Assembly: GCA_950022655.1 (NCBI GenBank)
Contig: OX465584.1
Location: forward strand, 48,776,723 to 48,840,722
Reading direction: 5' to 3'
From: Alentia gelatinosa
Lineage: Eukaryota; Annelida; Polychaeta; Phyllodocida; Polynoidae
Length of the DNA: 64,000 bases
The notes beneath the pieces were generated by a model. That model was not told the origin of the DNA, did not search any database, and worked only from the letters and a program-made list of their open reading frames with translations. A program made the position numbers and the translations under genes. Of the stretch, positions 31,857 through 42,931 are shown one piece after another (positions within the stretch are counted from its first letter, which is position 1; the number at the start of each line of letters is the position of its first letter).

Positions 31857-34239
31857 TGAAAACATTTGTTTGGTTTGTATTTCATATATTTGAAGTTCTT
31901 AAAAGATTGTGAATAATAGACTGCATTAGTTTAGACATCATTATTGATAGTTCCCTGGTATTTTGGTGTCAAACATACAAAACTACAAGGCACCACTTTC
32001 ACATTGTGACTTAGCAAGTCTGCTGCTTTCTAATAACAAATAGTTTCAGTAAAGTGGGATTCACATGGAGAGACTCATGCACTTAAGACTGGTGTACTTT
32101 ACATCCTTTCCCCAGCCTCCAATAATCTTCCCGCTGTCCAAAAATCTGTGGAGAATACTGAAATTGAGCTTTCCCATTATTGAAAGAAAATGGTAGATCT
32201 TATTCATATGGCATGGCACGCCCTGCACATAGTATCAGACATGCTCCCTTTCACTATGTACATAGTCTCTGACTTGAATGCCTTGCTTGAGACTCAAGTG
32301 CCCATGGATAGCACCCAGGTCCTAGGGCGCGAATATTTACACAAATAATAAATTTGCAGTAATTCTGCAGGGCACTCGCTGTCACCTACCGGACATCACT
32401 GTCAACCATATAGCTTACCAAATACAGATATGCTACAACCATATATCTATCGTAATAGCAGTAATATCGTGTAATCTCTTCAATAAAAGTATTTTATTCC
32501 AGAGCGCCTCAGTCATAATTATCAATACTGCACCCCTAGCATTGGTTACTATCTCATAACTATTCATCCATAGACATATAAATATTATTAGCATTACCAT
32601 TGCACAACGAAATATTGAAAGTGAGGATTTCTGTCGGACGGTATTGATGCTAATTAACTTTGTTGTCATCATTACATATTATACAGAAAGTGCATTACTG
32701 GCTTTGTACGCCAGATATGCGTGGTATAATTGTCGATCAGAAATATCCTCATACTGAAGGTAGAGGGATATCTCATCAACAATTTTACCCTGTATTTTTG
32801 TCGTATGAAGACAGCCTGTTTTTGTATACCCAGAAATTATGAAATGTTACCTAGTTACGTGATGATTTAAGCTAGGTGGGGTACGAAATTAAAACATGGT
32901 TTGGAGTTACACTGGCCACCATGGCTGCACTATGTTAACTCTAGTTGGGTTAGATTTGCTGCACCTTGACCCAATGCCTTTAAGCATTTGTCACTCTTCA
33001 AGCAGATCTTTCATCTGACCTACAGCTATGATTGGAGAGTGTATCATTTTCTACTCTTGCGGCATTCTTATATACTTTGAATATAATTATCAAAAAGTGA
33101 GCTATGAATATATCTCAGGACCTCGAAGGTGAGAATTGGTGGACAAGGCCTCGGCTGAACCATACCAACCTTTTAGTTAAACAGAGTGGAGACAGAGGTG
33201 ACGGCCAATCTAGTGATGGAGTAGTGTAGTATGAATACAACCAACCCATATACTACTTTCCCTATACCTCTAATACACCGTAGTGGGGTTTTTAGTTATG
33301 TCCCTCAATTAGTCTTTTAGGTTGCTAGATCATTATCTTAAATTCTTAGATGTTATCCTTAGTTGCACGATGAAACGAGGTAGAACTACTTGATTAGCGC
33401 GGTCACAGGGACACGGTGACCTCAAATCCGTGTGACCTCAGAGGAGGAAAGATGAGCAACGTATATAAAGTTGTATGTGTTTTAATCTCCTGAGAGCAAT
33501 CTGTGAGTTACAGACATTGTGTACACACAGTAATCAATGTTATTCAATTTGTAGTTTTCTCACTCTTCTTATTTCAACCAAACTCCACTTCTAAACAATA
33601 ACCAATACAATAAATCAGGTATGTTCTGTATGATTGTACAAACCATTAAGGTAGGCTTCAAAGTAATGTGTCCATGATTGTCCAATAATAAATATCAGCA
33701 ATATTCGCTCACAAGATTGGTCGTTCCAATTGTTCACTCATATTTCCTATTACACTCCTTTCCTGCTTCAGTTCGTGCTGGCATTAGTTCTGTGTTCAGT
33801 TCTTATAAGTCCTTATTATCCACTCTGTATATTCTCTATTGAGAGACAGTTACTCACACATCGGTCTGTAAGCAACTCACAGAGGTGATGGCTTCACATG
33901 GTGAATGTTCATAGTAGGCGGCTCCACTCCGCACAGGGTGAAGCCTCCGGCGCCTAATCCCAAACCTTACTCCAGCCAGGAGCAGGTTTGCTCAGCTCTT
34001 CTAGATCTTAAGACTCATACCAAAGTGCTGCTTCTCTACAGCGGCAGTGGAGGTGTACCCCTCAGCTCCTTACATCAGCAAGTCACGTGACCATTCACTT
34101 CCTTATACAGGTGATCACTCTAGGAGCAACTTCCTAGTAACACCCTGTTGCTTTGTATTCATGTATTAACTTAAACCCCCTTATTGCCTCTATCATAAAC
34201 ACTTAAGAAGCGTAACATAATCTCGGACAAGCGTGTAGT
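31857..34239. other. Intergenic, no supported gene
   Basis: Includes a copy of the CTGCACCCC repeat at 32524-32560. The patch 33900-34110 is GC-richer and has a 61-codon frame without domain features. Confidence 0.3.
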
Positions 34240-34467
34240 GAAATCCCCCGCTGGAGGATTGAGGTCATTGGTAGTACCCTGTGATGTCACTTCCAGTACC
34301 CCACCCAATCTCTATAAAACGGGGTTGTTACCCCCACGTTCATTCTCTTTGGTTACTGGTCACTTGTTGAAACACATAGGAGAGCACTACTCCTTGGATC
34401 TTCTCTGTGACTTGTGACCTGGGAGCTTTACATATTATACTACAACTATATATCACTAATTACCAGG
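34240..34467 (+). promoter_or_regulatory. TATA/CCAAT promoter-like stretch with candidate donor
   Basis: In order: TGATGTCA (CRE-like, 34284), CCCAATC (34306), CTATAAAAC (34312), then a likely start about 30 bases on, near GTTCATTCTCTTT. After roughly 120 bases CCAGG|GTAGGTG can be a splice donor (about 34467). No ATG lies in the presumed first exon, so it would be noncoding. It could be a gene promoter or the U3-R part of an LTR; no matching second LTR was found. Confidence 0.35.
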
Positions 34468-35340
34468 GTAGGTGTGCTGGTCATTTGTAACATTGAATAC
34501 AAAGATCATTTGATATAATTGTACTTGTTTTGCTTCTCTTTTGATACTTCTGTATTGGACAGCCAGAACCCACAAAATAACTTTTATCTTGAAAATACCG
34601 TAAAATCGTCGGATTGTGTATGACCTTTTCTCAGGCGTTAACTGGAGTGCGAAGAAACGCAGGTTAAAGTTGCTTGGCCTGGTGCTCAGGAGATTGACAG
34701 CGTTGATTGGTCAGGATGGACGCCACGCACATCTGGCCCCCAACATTCCACGGGGACAAGGACACAGACAACCGGCCATGCGTCCCGCGGCAAACAACAT
34801 GATGACCGCACCGTCCGCCATTTTACAAAAAAAGTTGTTTTTCTCCTTCCAGGCCGTATTCGTGTGTAAGTCTGGAGTGACATATTTTCAGACGGTTTAA
34901 CTGCACTTGTTCACTAGGACTTACCCGGTGTTTACATTAGACGATTCTGAGCGATAGATGTTTAATTTAGCACCACTTGATGGCTTTCAGCTCTCAAAGG
35001 CTAGAATTCGTCTGGTGCAAACGACAAACAAGTGGCATCTACAGCTAGATCGTCCGATTACTTCAGATTAGGCAATTTGGCACCACCCGATGATTATGAA
35101 GACGACTGGAACCAGACGACCATTTGAAGGCAATACATTTCTATTAAAAAAAAAAAAGGTCATCTAATGTAAACGCCTGTGGACATTCGTGGGTAGATGA
35201 CTATTGCGGCCGATATTGCGTAATCAAGCAAGACTTGACGACTATTGGCAAGACGATCTAGAGTCGTCACATTCTTTTCGTAGGCTAGTTTAAACGCCAG
35301 GTTAGACCCCCCCCCCCTCGGCTTCTCCTCCCATTCATAG
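34468..35340. other. Intergenic, no supported gene
   Basis: A GC-rich patch at 34680-34830 contains GTCCGCCATTTTAC, whose complement AAAATGGCGGAC is a YY1-like promoter motif with an ATG on the minus strand; only a 36-codon frame follows. A direct repeat of TTTAGCACCACTTGATG / TTTGGCACCACCCGATG occurs at 34967 and 35078. Confidence 0.3.
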
Positions 35341-35559
35341 TTGAATGATGAAGGGAATGAAGGAAGGTTGGGAAATAAAGGAAGGATGGAGAGATGGGCA
35401 GTGAGGAAGGAAAGGGAAGAGGAGGGAGGGAAGGATTGAGGGAATGAAGGAGGTATAAAATAAAGAAGTTAGAGAGTAAGGAAAGAGGGGAGAGAGGGAA
35501 GGAGGATAGAAAGGAAGTGAGGGAGAAAGGGAAGGAGGGAGGGAAGTTGAGAAAAAGGG

Positions 35560-35632
<73 letters not shown>

Positions 35633-35633
35633 G

Positions 35634-35674
<41 letters not shown>

Positions 35675-35880
35675 GGGGAGGAGGGGGAAGGGAATATGAG
35701 AGAGGGAGGGAGGGTGGAAAGGAAGTGAGTGAAGGACAGAAGGAGAGAAGAAGGAAAAGATGGAGGAACGAAGAAAAGGAGAAAGGGGGTGAAGGAAGGA
35801 ACGGGAAAGTGGGGGAAGTACAGAGGGAGCTGGAATGAGGGAGAAAATCAAGGAAATAAGGGACGACTGAAGAAGGCAAA
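35341..35880. repeat. Polypurine (G/A) tract, about 540 bp
   Basis: The plus strand is nearly all G and A (GGAAGGAAGGGAGGGA-type). It contains the GATA microsatellite. The minus-strand frames of Ser/Pro/Tyr-Leu-Ser-Ile repeats are artefacts of composition. Confidence 0.95.
35561..35674. repeat. (ATAG)n microsatellite
   Basis: About 28 tetranucleotide units with a single base change at 35632 (AGGTAG). Confidence 0.97.
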
Positions 35881-38165
35881 ATGCGAAAGACAAAGAATGA
35901 CGAATGGGAATATAGACTGGTACAAGAAAGATAGAAAATGGGATAGCGAAACAGAGAAATAATAGGGCGCAGGAAAGAAAGGAGACAAAAATTAATAGTG
36001 ACGTAGAAACATATACTTGTAAATAATGAGACAGATACCCTGCTCTGACGAAGTAAGTACACGCAGGCTAAGAAGCACAGTGAAGATATTGCACGGTATT
36101 TTTACAGGTAACTTCACTTACACAAGCTGGCTAGACCAACAACAGGACGGCCAGTGCAGCGGTACAACATCAGTAACAGAGGAGCCAACGATAACAGCTC
36201 CAATACAGGAAGTTTTAGTAAGAGATAAAAACTGAATCAGAATTCTAAAAATAAAGGAATCACGTAGACGACTGTATCTTTTTTAGGATACCATAAGGTC
36301 GCATAATATCATCAGGAACCGGAATAGCACTTAATGACATGAAAATGAAATCAAAGGAGTACAAGCATGTATACAGCGCATGAGGCATGGTAATGTAACG
36401 CTATTCGTTTTTTTCTTCACAATATGGTGAGAAAATCTGGTAAACGTGCAAAGTGAGATTTTCAATTTCCTACAGCAGAATTTTAAATTATAGTCAAGAA
36501 AATGATACCCCAGGCAAGCTTCGAATCATGAGTCACCGTCGCTTATTACACTGACAAACTCTCAGAGAAAATAAGAGAAAAATTACACATAGACAAAACT
36601 TATACTAAAATAACTTCGGATATAAGCAGTCTTGTGTTTCTGATTAATGACTTTTATTCAAATCAACTTTAAGCATATTTACGCAACAAGAGGTGGTTAT
36701 AGTTGGTAGGGAGTAGGTTTGCAAAGGTTAGATTAGTGACAATTCCGCTCTGTCATACGATACAGAGGGAACATGTTTTTCAAAGTACACCACCGCTGGA
36801 GAGCCCACCTTTGGGACATGCACGTTTATTCTGAACTACAAAAAAAACTGGGTCAGAGCTGAGAACACAAGTCACAGCCTTGCGGCAGTTTTACACTGCC
36901 TGGAGTGATAACCATGAATATACAGTACGGGAAGTGGGGAGGGGGCCCTCTGAACTCCCGATGCACTACGATAGGCCTGAAGGGGGTGTTCCACGCGACC
37001 AATGGTCGCCGATTTGGTAGCCTGACAATCATTTATCCGTATCAGACACCATACAGTTGTCAAAGACTTCGATTGTTACCATTTATCAAGTAATTATATT
37101 TATCAGAATTAAATAAATACATTCGAATATGTAGCCTTCCTTTTAAAGCCCCAGTAATCAGAATATGCTCCAGCTGAGGTAGAAGCGCGCGTTGGAGTTG
37201 GGCAGGAGGGGTGGAGGAGGTGGAGGGGTTAGGACTCAGGGACTAATGCCAGTCTACAGACGCACTGAACATGAACAGTTACCATCTTTCTGGTGAGAAT
37301 TCGGATTTGTTAAAGACCCACTTTATGATTGGGAAGTCAGCTTGTGTCATACCAGGATTACCAGTGATTTCAGGAATCAACCTTGGGATGTCAGAATTAC
37401 GCAATTTCAGAAAACCATCATGAGAAAAGCCCATGCCTTCAATGGTTTACCCCCACCCCCACCACCCCACACTTCATAGGTCTGCTGGTATCAGGAACCC
37501 GCGTAGGTCTGTGAGCAAGCTGTACAACAGAACTAGGAACAAATGGTATGCTCATCATTGACGAATGAGCTTGGAATTAAAGATAAATAACAATTAAAAG
37601 GTTTGGCTTATATTCAGTCTATGAGTCTTTTTCTGTAAGCTATTTGGACCCAATCAACTGGCCATCTTTACAACTGCATTTCTCGGATCCAAATATTTCA
37701 AGCGTCAGTGGGTTAATGAGGTATTAAGGTCTTTAGTGGTTGGTCATCGTCAGTTGGGCATTACTCTAAGACACTGGGACTCCAGACACCTTTCCCAAAG
37801 TCACAGGATAGGCACACACATATTGGGCGGACAGTTTTTACAGCACGCTGAAAGTCTAAATAACCTCTCCTTAACCTACATTATCTAAGCGTGTGGCCCA
37901 CACTCAATAAAAATGTACTGTCTTCCTGTAAGCGTATCACAAGTTATGGCATCCAACCATCAACTGCGTACGTGAGCGTAACTCTTAGTGAGCCTTCAGA
38001 AGCTTGAGGCGTATCGAGGACTTGCAGAGATGCCAGAGAAGTCTTTGACAAAATAACCTAGAATACTTTATCCATCAAAAAGTCATCTTCAGGCCCCGGG
38101 GTTGCCCTCTTTGGGTAAATAATGTAAATAGTACACCAAAGAATGTCATACTTTTTGTAATTGTA
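35881..38165. other. Intergenic, no supported gene
   Basis: A possible acceptor (GGTATTTTTACAG, ending at 36108) precedes an open frame to 36234, but the peptide has no recognisable features. CCCCCACCCCCACCACCCC at 37450 is a short C-rich run. Confidence 0.3.
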
Positions 38166-38607
38166 ACCCAATACTGCATCATACCTTTCCTTTAGTAATT
38201 ACCATTGGCATACCATAACGCAACACCCCATTCATCTAGTAATTGCCATTGGTGCCACATCTTGTAACAAACGATTCATCTAGTAATCTCCATTGGCACC
38301 CCCTAATGTGACATACCGGTAATATATTTAGTAATTATTATTGGCACCCCATGCGGCAACATACTATTCAGTTGGTAATTGCCATTGGCACCCTATACTG
38401 CAACAAACAAGGATTTGCCATTGGCACCCCATACTACAATATACCATTCATCTAATTTTACCATTTGGAGCCCCATACGGCAACATATCATTCCTTTTGT
38501 AATTGCCATTGGCAGCCCATACTGCAACATACCATTCATTTAGTAATTACTATTGAGCCCCATACTGTAACATACCATTTATTCAATTACTATTGGAGCC
38601 CCATAGC
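38166..38607. repeat. Minisatellite, about 50-bp unit (CCATTGGCACCCCATACTG)
   Basis: Eight to nine imperfect units reading AGTAATTGCCATTGGCACCC / CATACTGCAACATACCATTC / ATCT. Unit length varies by deletions. No coding potential. Confidence 0.9.
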
Positions 38608-39646
38608 CTAGTTTTGATCCCACGGCTCATTGACAATTGGCATCCTATGGGTTAACATGCCAACCATCCTACCCTGTAGGGGTGCTTCCCTGGCCGGGCG
38701 ACGGGCCCAGTTCTCAGGTCGGGGTGTGGCCGGCAATAGAATGCATCCCCTCCCTCAACCCAAGCTTGTGCACCGGTACACTACAACCAGGGTGAATGTC
38801 ACCAGGATCCCAAAGTGATGGGGTTTTTATAACTGACATTCGCTCTTTTTTATTGATCATAAGCATAGAAATATTTTCCATGGGAATTTTGCTACCTCAG
38901 AGGGTCCTGGAAAACATGGAAACACATTAAATTCAGCCAGGGGATAAGGCTGATGGGTCTGTGGGACGGTTCAAAGCAAATTCTGTATTGTCTTGAATAT
39001 AGCTTAATTGATACCTAGTCTTTCTTGTACACTGGGAAACAAGTTATGAAGCTGAAAACGTGGATTTCCATGGAAAACTAGAAACTGCCACCTCTGATTC
39101 AAGGTGATTTCCCTAGAATACCCTGGAACTCATTAGGAAAGTATGATAAACCTTAAAAAGTCACCAACAAGATTATAAAGAGTCTATTTACAAAGTACAG
39201 AGTGATTTCCAAACAAGAAATGTATCCAACTTTAAGTAATGAACTCAAAAACGTCTCTATTAAAAGGAAAGAAAGAACATACATGGGTATTTCGTCAAAG
39301 AACAATAGGGATTCCTTTAGCCAGAATATATGTGCTCTATCCACCGCTGAGCAATACCTTGTTACCTTTCTTTCCTTACCTTTTATAGTAACATGTAAGC
39401 ATCCCAAATGTTCAGCGGTGACTGGTATATATTAGTATGATCAGCTTGTAGCTTCTTTATGATCTAAAATAACGGATTTCCATATGAAATGTCTGCAGTG
39501 CAAGCAAAAGTTTGTTCGTAATACAGGGCCATCACTAGTACTCCATCTAGTGGCTTCCTAATACACTACAATATGTATCCATACCAGCACACACACGCAC
39601 GCGCACCTACATACACCCAACCACACCCACAGACACCTACCAGCTA
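38608..39646. other. Intergenic, no supported gene
   Basis: No domain-bearing frame. A CA/CG-rich simple stretch lies at 39590-39610. Confidence 0.3.
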
Positions 39647-39800
39647 AAGTGGGATTGTACCTCACAGGGTGTTTGTCTGAGGCAAAATGTTTTATTTCTC
39701 TGAGACATGTTCTTCCCTCTGCAATTGTTTGCAACATCTACCCCTAAAAGGAACAAAATCTGATAACATTTTAACCCTGTGAGGTACATGAATCCCACCG
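39647..39800. mobile_element. 154-bp MITE
   Basis: AAGTGGGATTGTACCTCACA/GGGT at the left is matched inverted by ACCCTGTGAGGTACATGAAT/CCCACCG at the right. The TIRs are about 25 bp with one small gap. The interior has no ORF. Confidence 0.75.
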
Positions 39801-40130
39801 TGTGATTTCCACTCCAGATGCAATATATGAGTTAGATTGGCCTCAAATCTGTCTCCACTCTGTTCCAACTTAGAGGTTGATATGGTTGAATCCAGGGTTT
39901 GTCCATGAATTCTCACCCTCAGACCAAGCAATTTGATTATACATGGGTTCTGAGGATCGAAATAATTCATAACTCATTAAATCGATACCAAAATTTTACC
40001 TTTATGTTTTTTTATTCCAAATACACATATAAGAAGACTGGAACATGGAATAATGACTTCAAGAGTGGGATAAGGCACACTCTCCTCTCCAAGCATAGGT
40101 CTAGATGATTCGAAGTATCTGCAGGGAGAA
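39801..40130. other. Intergenic spacer
   Basis: Nothing recognised. Confidence 0.3.
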
Positions 40131-40410
40131 TTTGTTTGTTTATTTGGGTAGTTTAACGTCCAATATGTTCTATTATACTTACTTTGGGATTGACCGAATC
40201 TATGAGATGAATTTAGGTAAAAATCTCACCCCTACAACATTTACCAAGGTTAGAATTATTTCACTTCCCCCACCACAGAGAAGGATTGACCATTGAAAGA
40301 GCAGTTAATCTACCATTGCTGGGGGTGAAGGAGAAAAGTGGCTGCACAAAGTCTGACAACCTTGGGATTATGAGTCCATTGCTCTTTACCACTGAGTTAA
40401 ACTGCCCACC
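40131..40410 (-). mobile_element. Complete tRNA-headed SINE, 280 bp
   Basis: Minus strand, 5' to 3': a tRNA-like head (GGCAGTTTAACTCAGTGGTA as A box; CTCATAA anticodon-loop-like; a decayed B box), a body with one TACTGC..AGCAATGGTAGATTA unit, GGGGTGAGATTTTTACCTAA, and a tail GGACGTTAAACTACCC then (AAAT/CAAA)n. The tail motif GACGTTAAA is shared with 43951 and 60494, probably reflecting the 3' end of the partner LINE. The head is too diverged to be a working tRNA. Confidence 0.8.
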
Positions 40411-41084
40411 ATGGTCACTTTAGTTATGCTTCCATGCAAGCATACCCGACCTGGACCATGCGGAGGCAAGGCAACGATGTGTAAATAAATGTAAGGCCAT
40501 ATGTGCAGAGGTCTATCACTATATCAATGTGCCCACTACACTGGCCACCAGGACATACAGAAATCATACCCAATATCCATAGATAGTTTGATTAGTTAAA
40601 TATTACAGGATTAAACTTTTTTGTTTATATTTCAATCTTTATATTGCCTCCATTTAGCTTATGAGGCTCTTTTGATTGTGAGGACAGTCCAAATGCAATG
40701 TAGACTATATTATGATCCCACATTGTAAAGTTCAGAAAATATATAATTGAACTAGAGGAATGCGCAGAGGCCTCTGTCCATCAATACTTTAAATAAGGTC
40801 CCCTTATTTATAACATAAATTTTGAACTGGTTTCTTGTCCAGGCAACAATATAACAATAATATTTTGATATAGCAATAATATCATTATAGCAATATATAG
40901 CAACTCTAAAAGGTTTGATTTCACATAGTAAAACCCATCTCACTTTCTTCAAACTTTCAGAGAATATAGTATATGTGTATTATCATACATAGCAGTTTTT
41001 TAAAATCATATGCCACCGTCCCTCTTTTTGAAAGAATTGAAAAGAAACTGTATTCCGTCGTAGTTCGTTTCATAGTTTATAATA
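40411..41084. other. Intergenic spacer
   Basis: AT-rich, nothing recognised. Confidence 0.3.
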
Positions 41085-41190
41085 ATCATATTTCCTATCA
41101 GAAATCACAGTCATAAACTGTTTTACATGTTTAAAACATGGAATGATAGTGAACTCTATCACATTGGGACCGGTGAGTTAACGCAATGGT
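41085..41190. repeat. R1 fragment (internal part only)
   Basis: ATAATAATCATATTTCC, ATCAGAAATCACAGTCATAA, a CATG..AAAA block, GTGAACTCTAT match the R1 middle at 19825-19910. The hairpin is absent. Confidence 0.45.
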
Positions 41191-42660
41191 CAGGACAACA
41201 TTGTTACACATAAAGTTTTGCATCCAGTTTCCAATGATCTTAATAATGCTTCTTCAGGTTATTCTTTTATCAAATATATTTTCCAGTCATATGGTCGATG
41301 ATTTCTAAATATGGAGTGCAATCAACTAATGTCGTAAAGACACTTCCAAATGTAGAAAGACTTGGTTTCGAGTGAGCATCAGATTACAAATGTAAATTTA
41401 TGTCTTTGGACGTTATTTGATAACCCCATTCAATCACAACTACATAATAGACTGTAACGGCAGCCACCGGATCTTCATTGAAGTGTCCTGTGCGCAGATC
41501 TGCCTTGGGTTTCCTTACTCTCAAAAGGGGGGACAAGGGTCTCGACAGAAGAGGCTGAAGAAAGTTTGTTAGAAAAGTTTGTCGTCTTCTTTATTTCCAT
41601 TATTCTCCAGTACTCTCCGTGAAAACTATAAATCAAACCATATTACATATCTTAGGAAGGGTTAACAGTAGCTGTCATTTACATTTATAGCAAAGGTGAC
41701 AGTAAACTATAATACTTCTAAATTAGACTCATAGTGATAGTGACAAAGTGCATTACTCATATAGAGGAACAGTTAACCCATAGTGGCAGACTAAAGTACT
41801 CAGTCAAAATTACAGTAAACCCATAGTGACAGACTATGATACCTGAAATTACTGTAATATCTCAATAAAACTCTGAACTGACATGAAGAGGGGCTATGGC
41901 CACAGTTACAGCAAAGACAAAGAGAGTTCCAATACAACTTTCTACATGATTCAACCACTATAGTACTTGGCTTCATAATCTTCATATAAACATGCATCAA
42001 CTTATGTAAAAGTTACATCAAACATGTTCCTTGGATCTATATTGACATATATATCTAGTTAACATACCTCCTTGGTCCCTTATTACTTGATTATTTCATC
42101 TTTTGCTGGAGAGGAACAGGAGCTACTCTCTCCTTTGTGTGGTTTTGGCTCCATGTGCTCAGAGGGAGCTACAGTATTTGGAAGGCACTTCCTGTATAAA
42201 CAAAGTTGTAATCCTATCCCCTTTCCTTTATCAAACATTTGCAAAGGTACTAAATCAAAAGACAGGATTGATATCATCTTAGTTAGATACATATATAACT
42301 ATAGCATGACATTATTCTAGAAGAAAGCATGTCTAAACTCTAAAGGTATAATCAAAATAACAATCACTCCCTAGTGTCTGACACTAGATGGCAGCAGAAG
42401 TACTGTTGGTTAGTTCCCACAGGAAACACAAGGTGGCAGCAGTCCCTATGGACTGTCTGTCTACATAGACAAGTAAATATGTTCACGTCTTTGAACATTA
42501 TTTTCAATCAAAAGTATAGACAGATATTTCGGGTGTATAACATTAACCATCAGGGGTATTTTCTAGCCTTTTTGAGCATTTGGGTTCTCGAAGAGAAAGC
42601 AGTGATGTAGAATTGAAATTTTCACCATATTCATATTGTGTCAGTCACATTTTTCTTTGT
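41191..42660. other. Intergenic, downstream of the SDR gene
   Basis: A GC-richer patch at 41455-41580 has an open plus-strand frame (CNGSHRIFIEVSCAQICLG) that looks protein-like, but no splice sites or family could be assigned. Otherwise nothing. Confidence 0.3.
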
Positions 42661-42666
42661 TTTATT
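42661..42666 (-). terminator. AATAAA polyadenylation signal of the SDR gene
   Basis: TTTATT on the plus strand gives AATAAA on the minus strand, 266 bases after the SDR stop codon. It is the first canonical signal found in that direction. Confidence 0.5.
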
Positions 42667-42931
42667 AGTCAGGTTCGCTACATACAATAGTTGCGGTCTT
42701 CCACTCAAAGTTCCTTATTGTACAGCGTATTACACACAGGTAATTTGTACCTATACCTCTAATCACAGTCGGAATTTTCATGTTAGCGGTACATAACATA
42801 TCATACATATTGTACAATCAAGGTAAATCCGAATCAAATACGATTCGATATAGCATGATATGAGTAGTATGAGAGTTTGTGAAAGGAATACCATCCCACT
42901 TAGTAAAGACATTGCATTCACTGATCCACTT

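Noticed and set aside
31324..31893. Long plus-strand frames of 168-189 codons
   Set aside because: They consist only of Pro, Ser, Leu, Phe and Tyr because the tract is pure C/T; all three frames are open for the same reason.
35285..36062. Minus-strand frames of about 200 codons with Tyr-Leu-Ser-Ile repeats
   Set aside because: By-product of the ATAG microsatellite and the purine tract.
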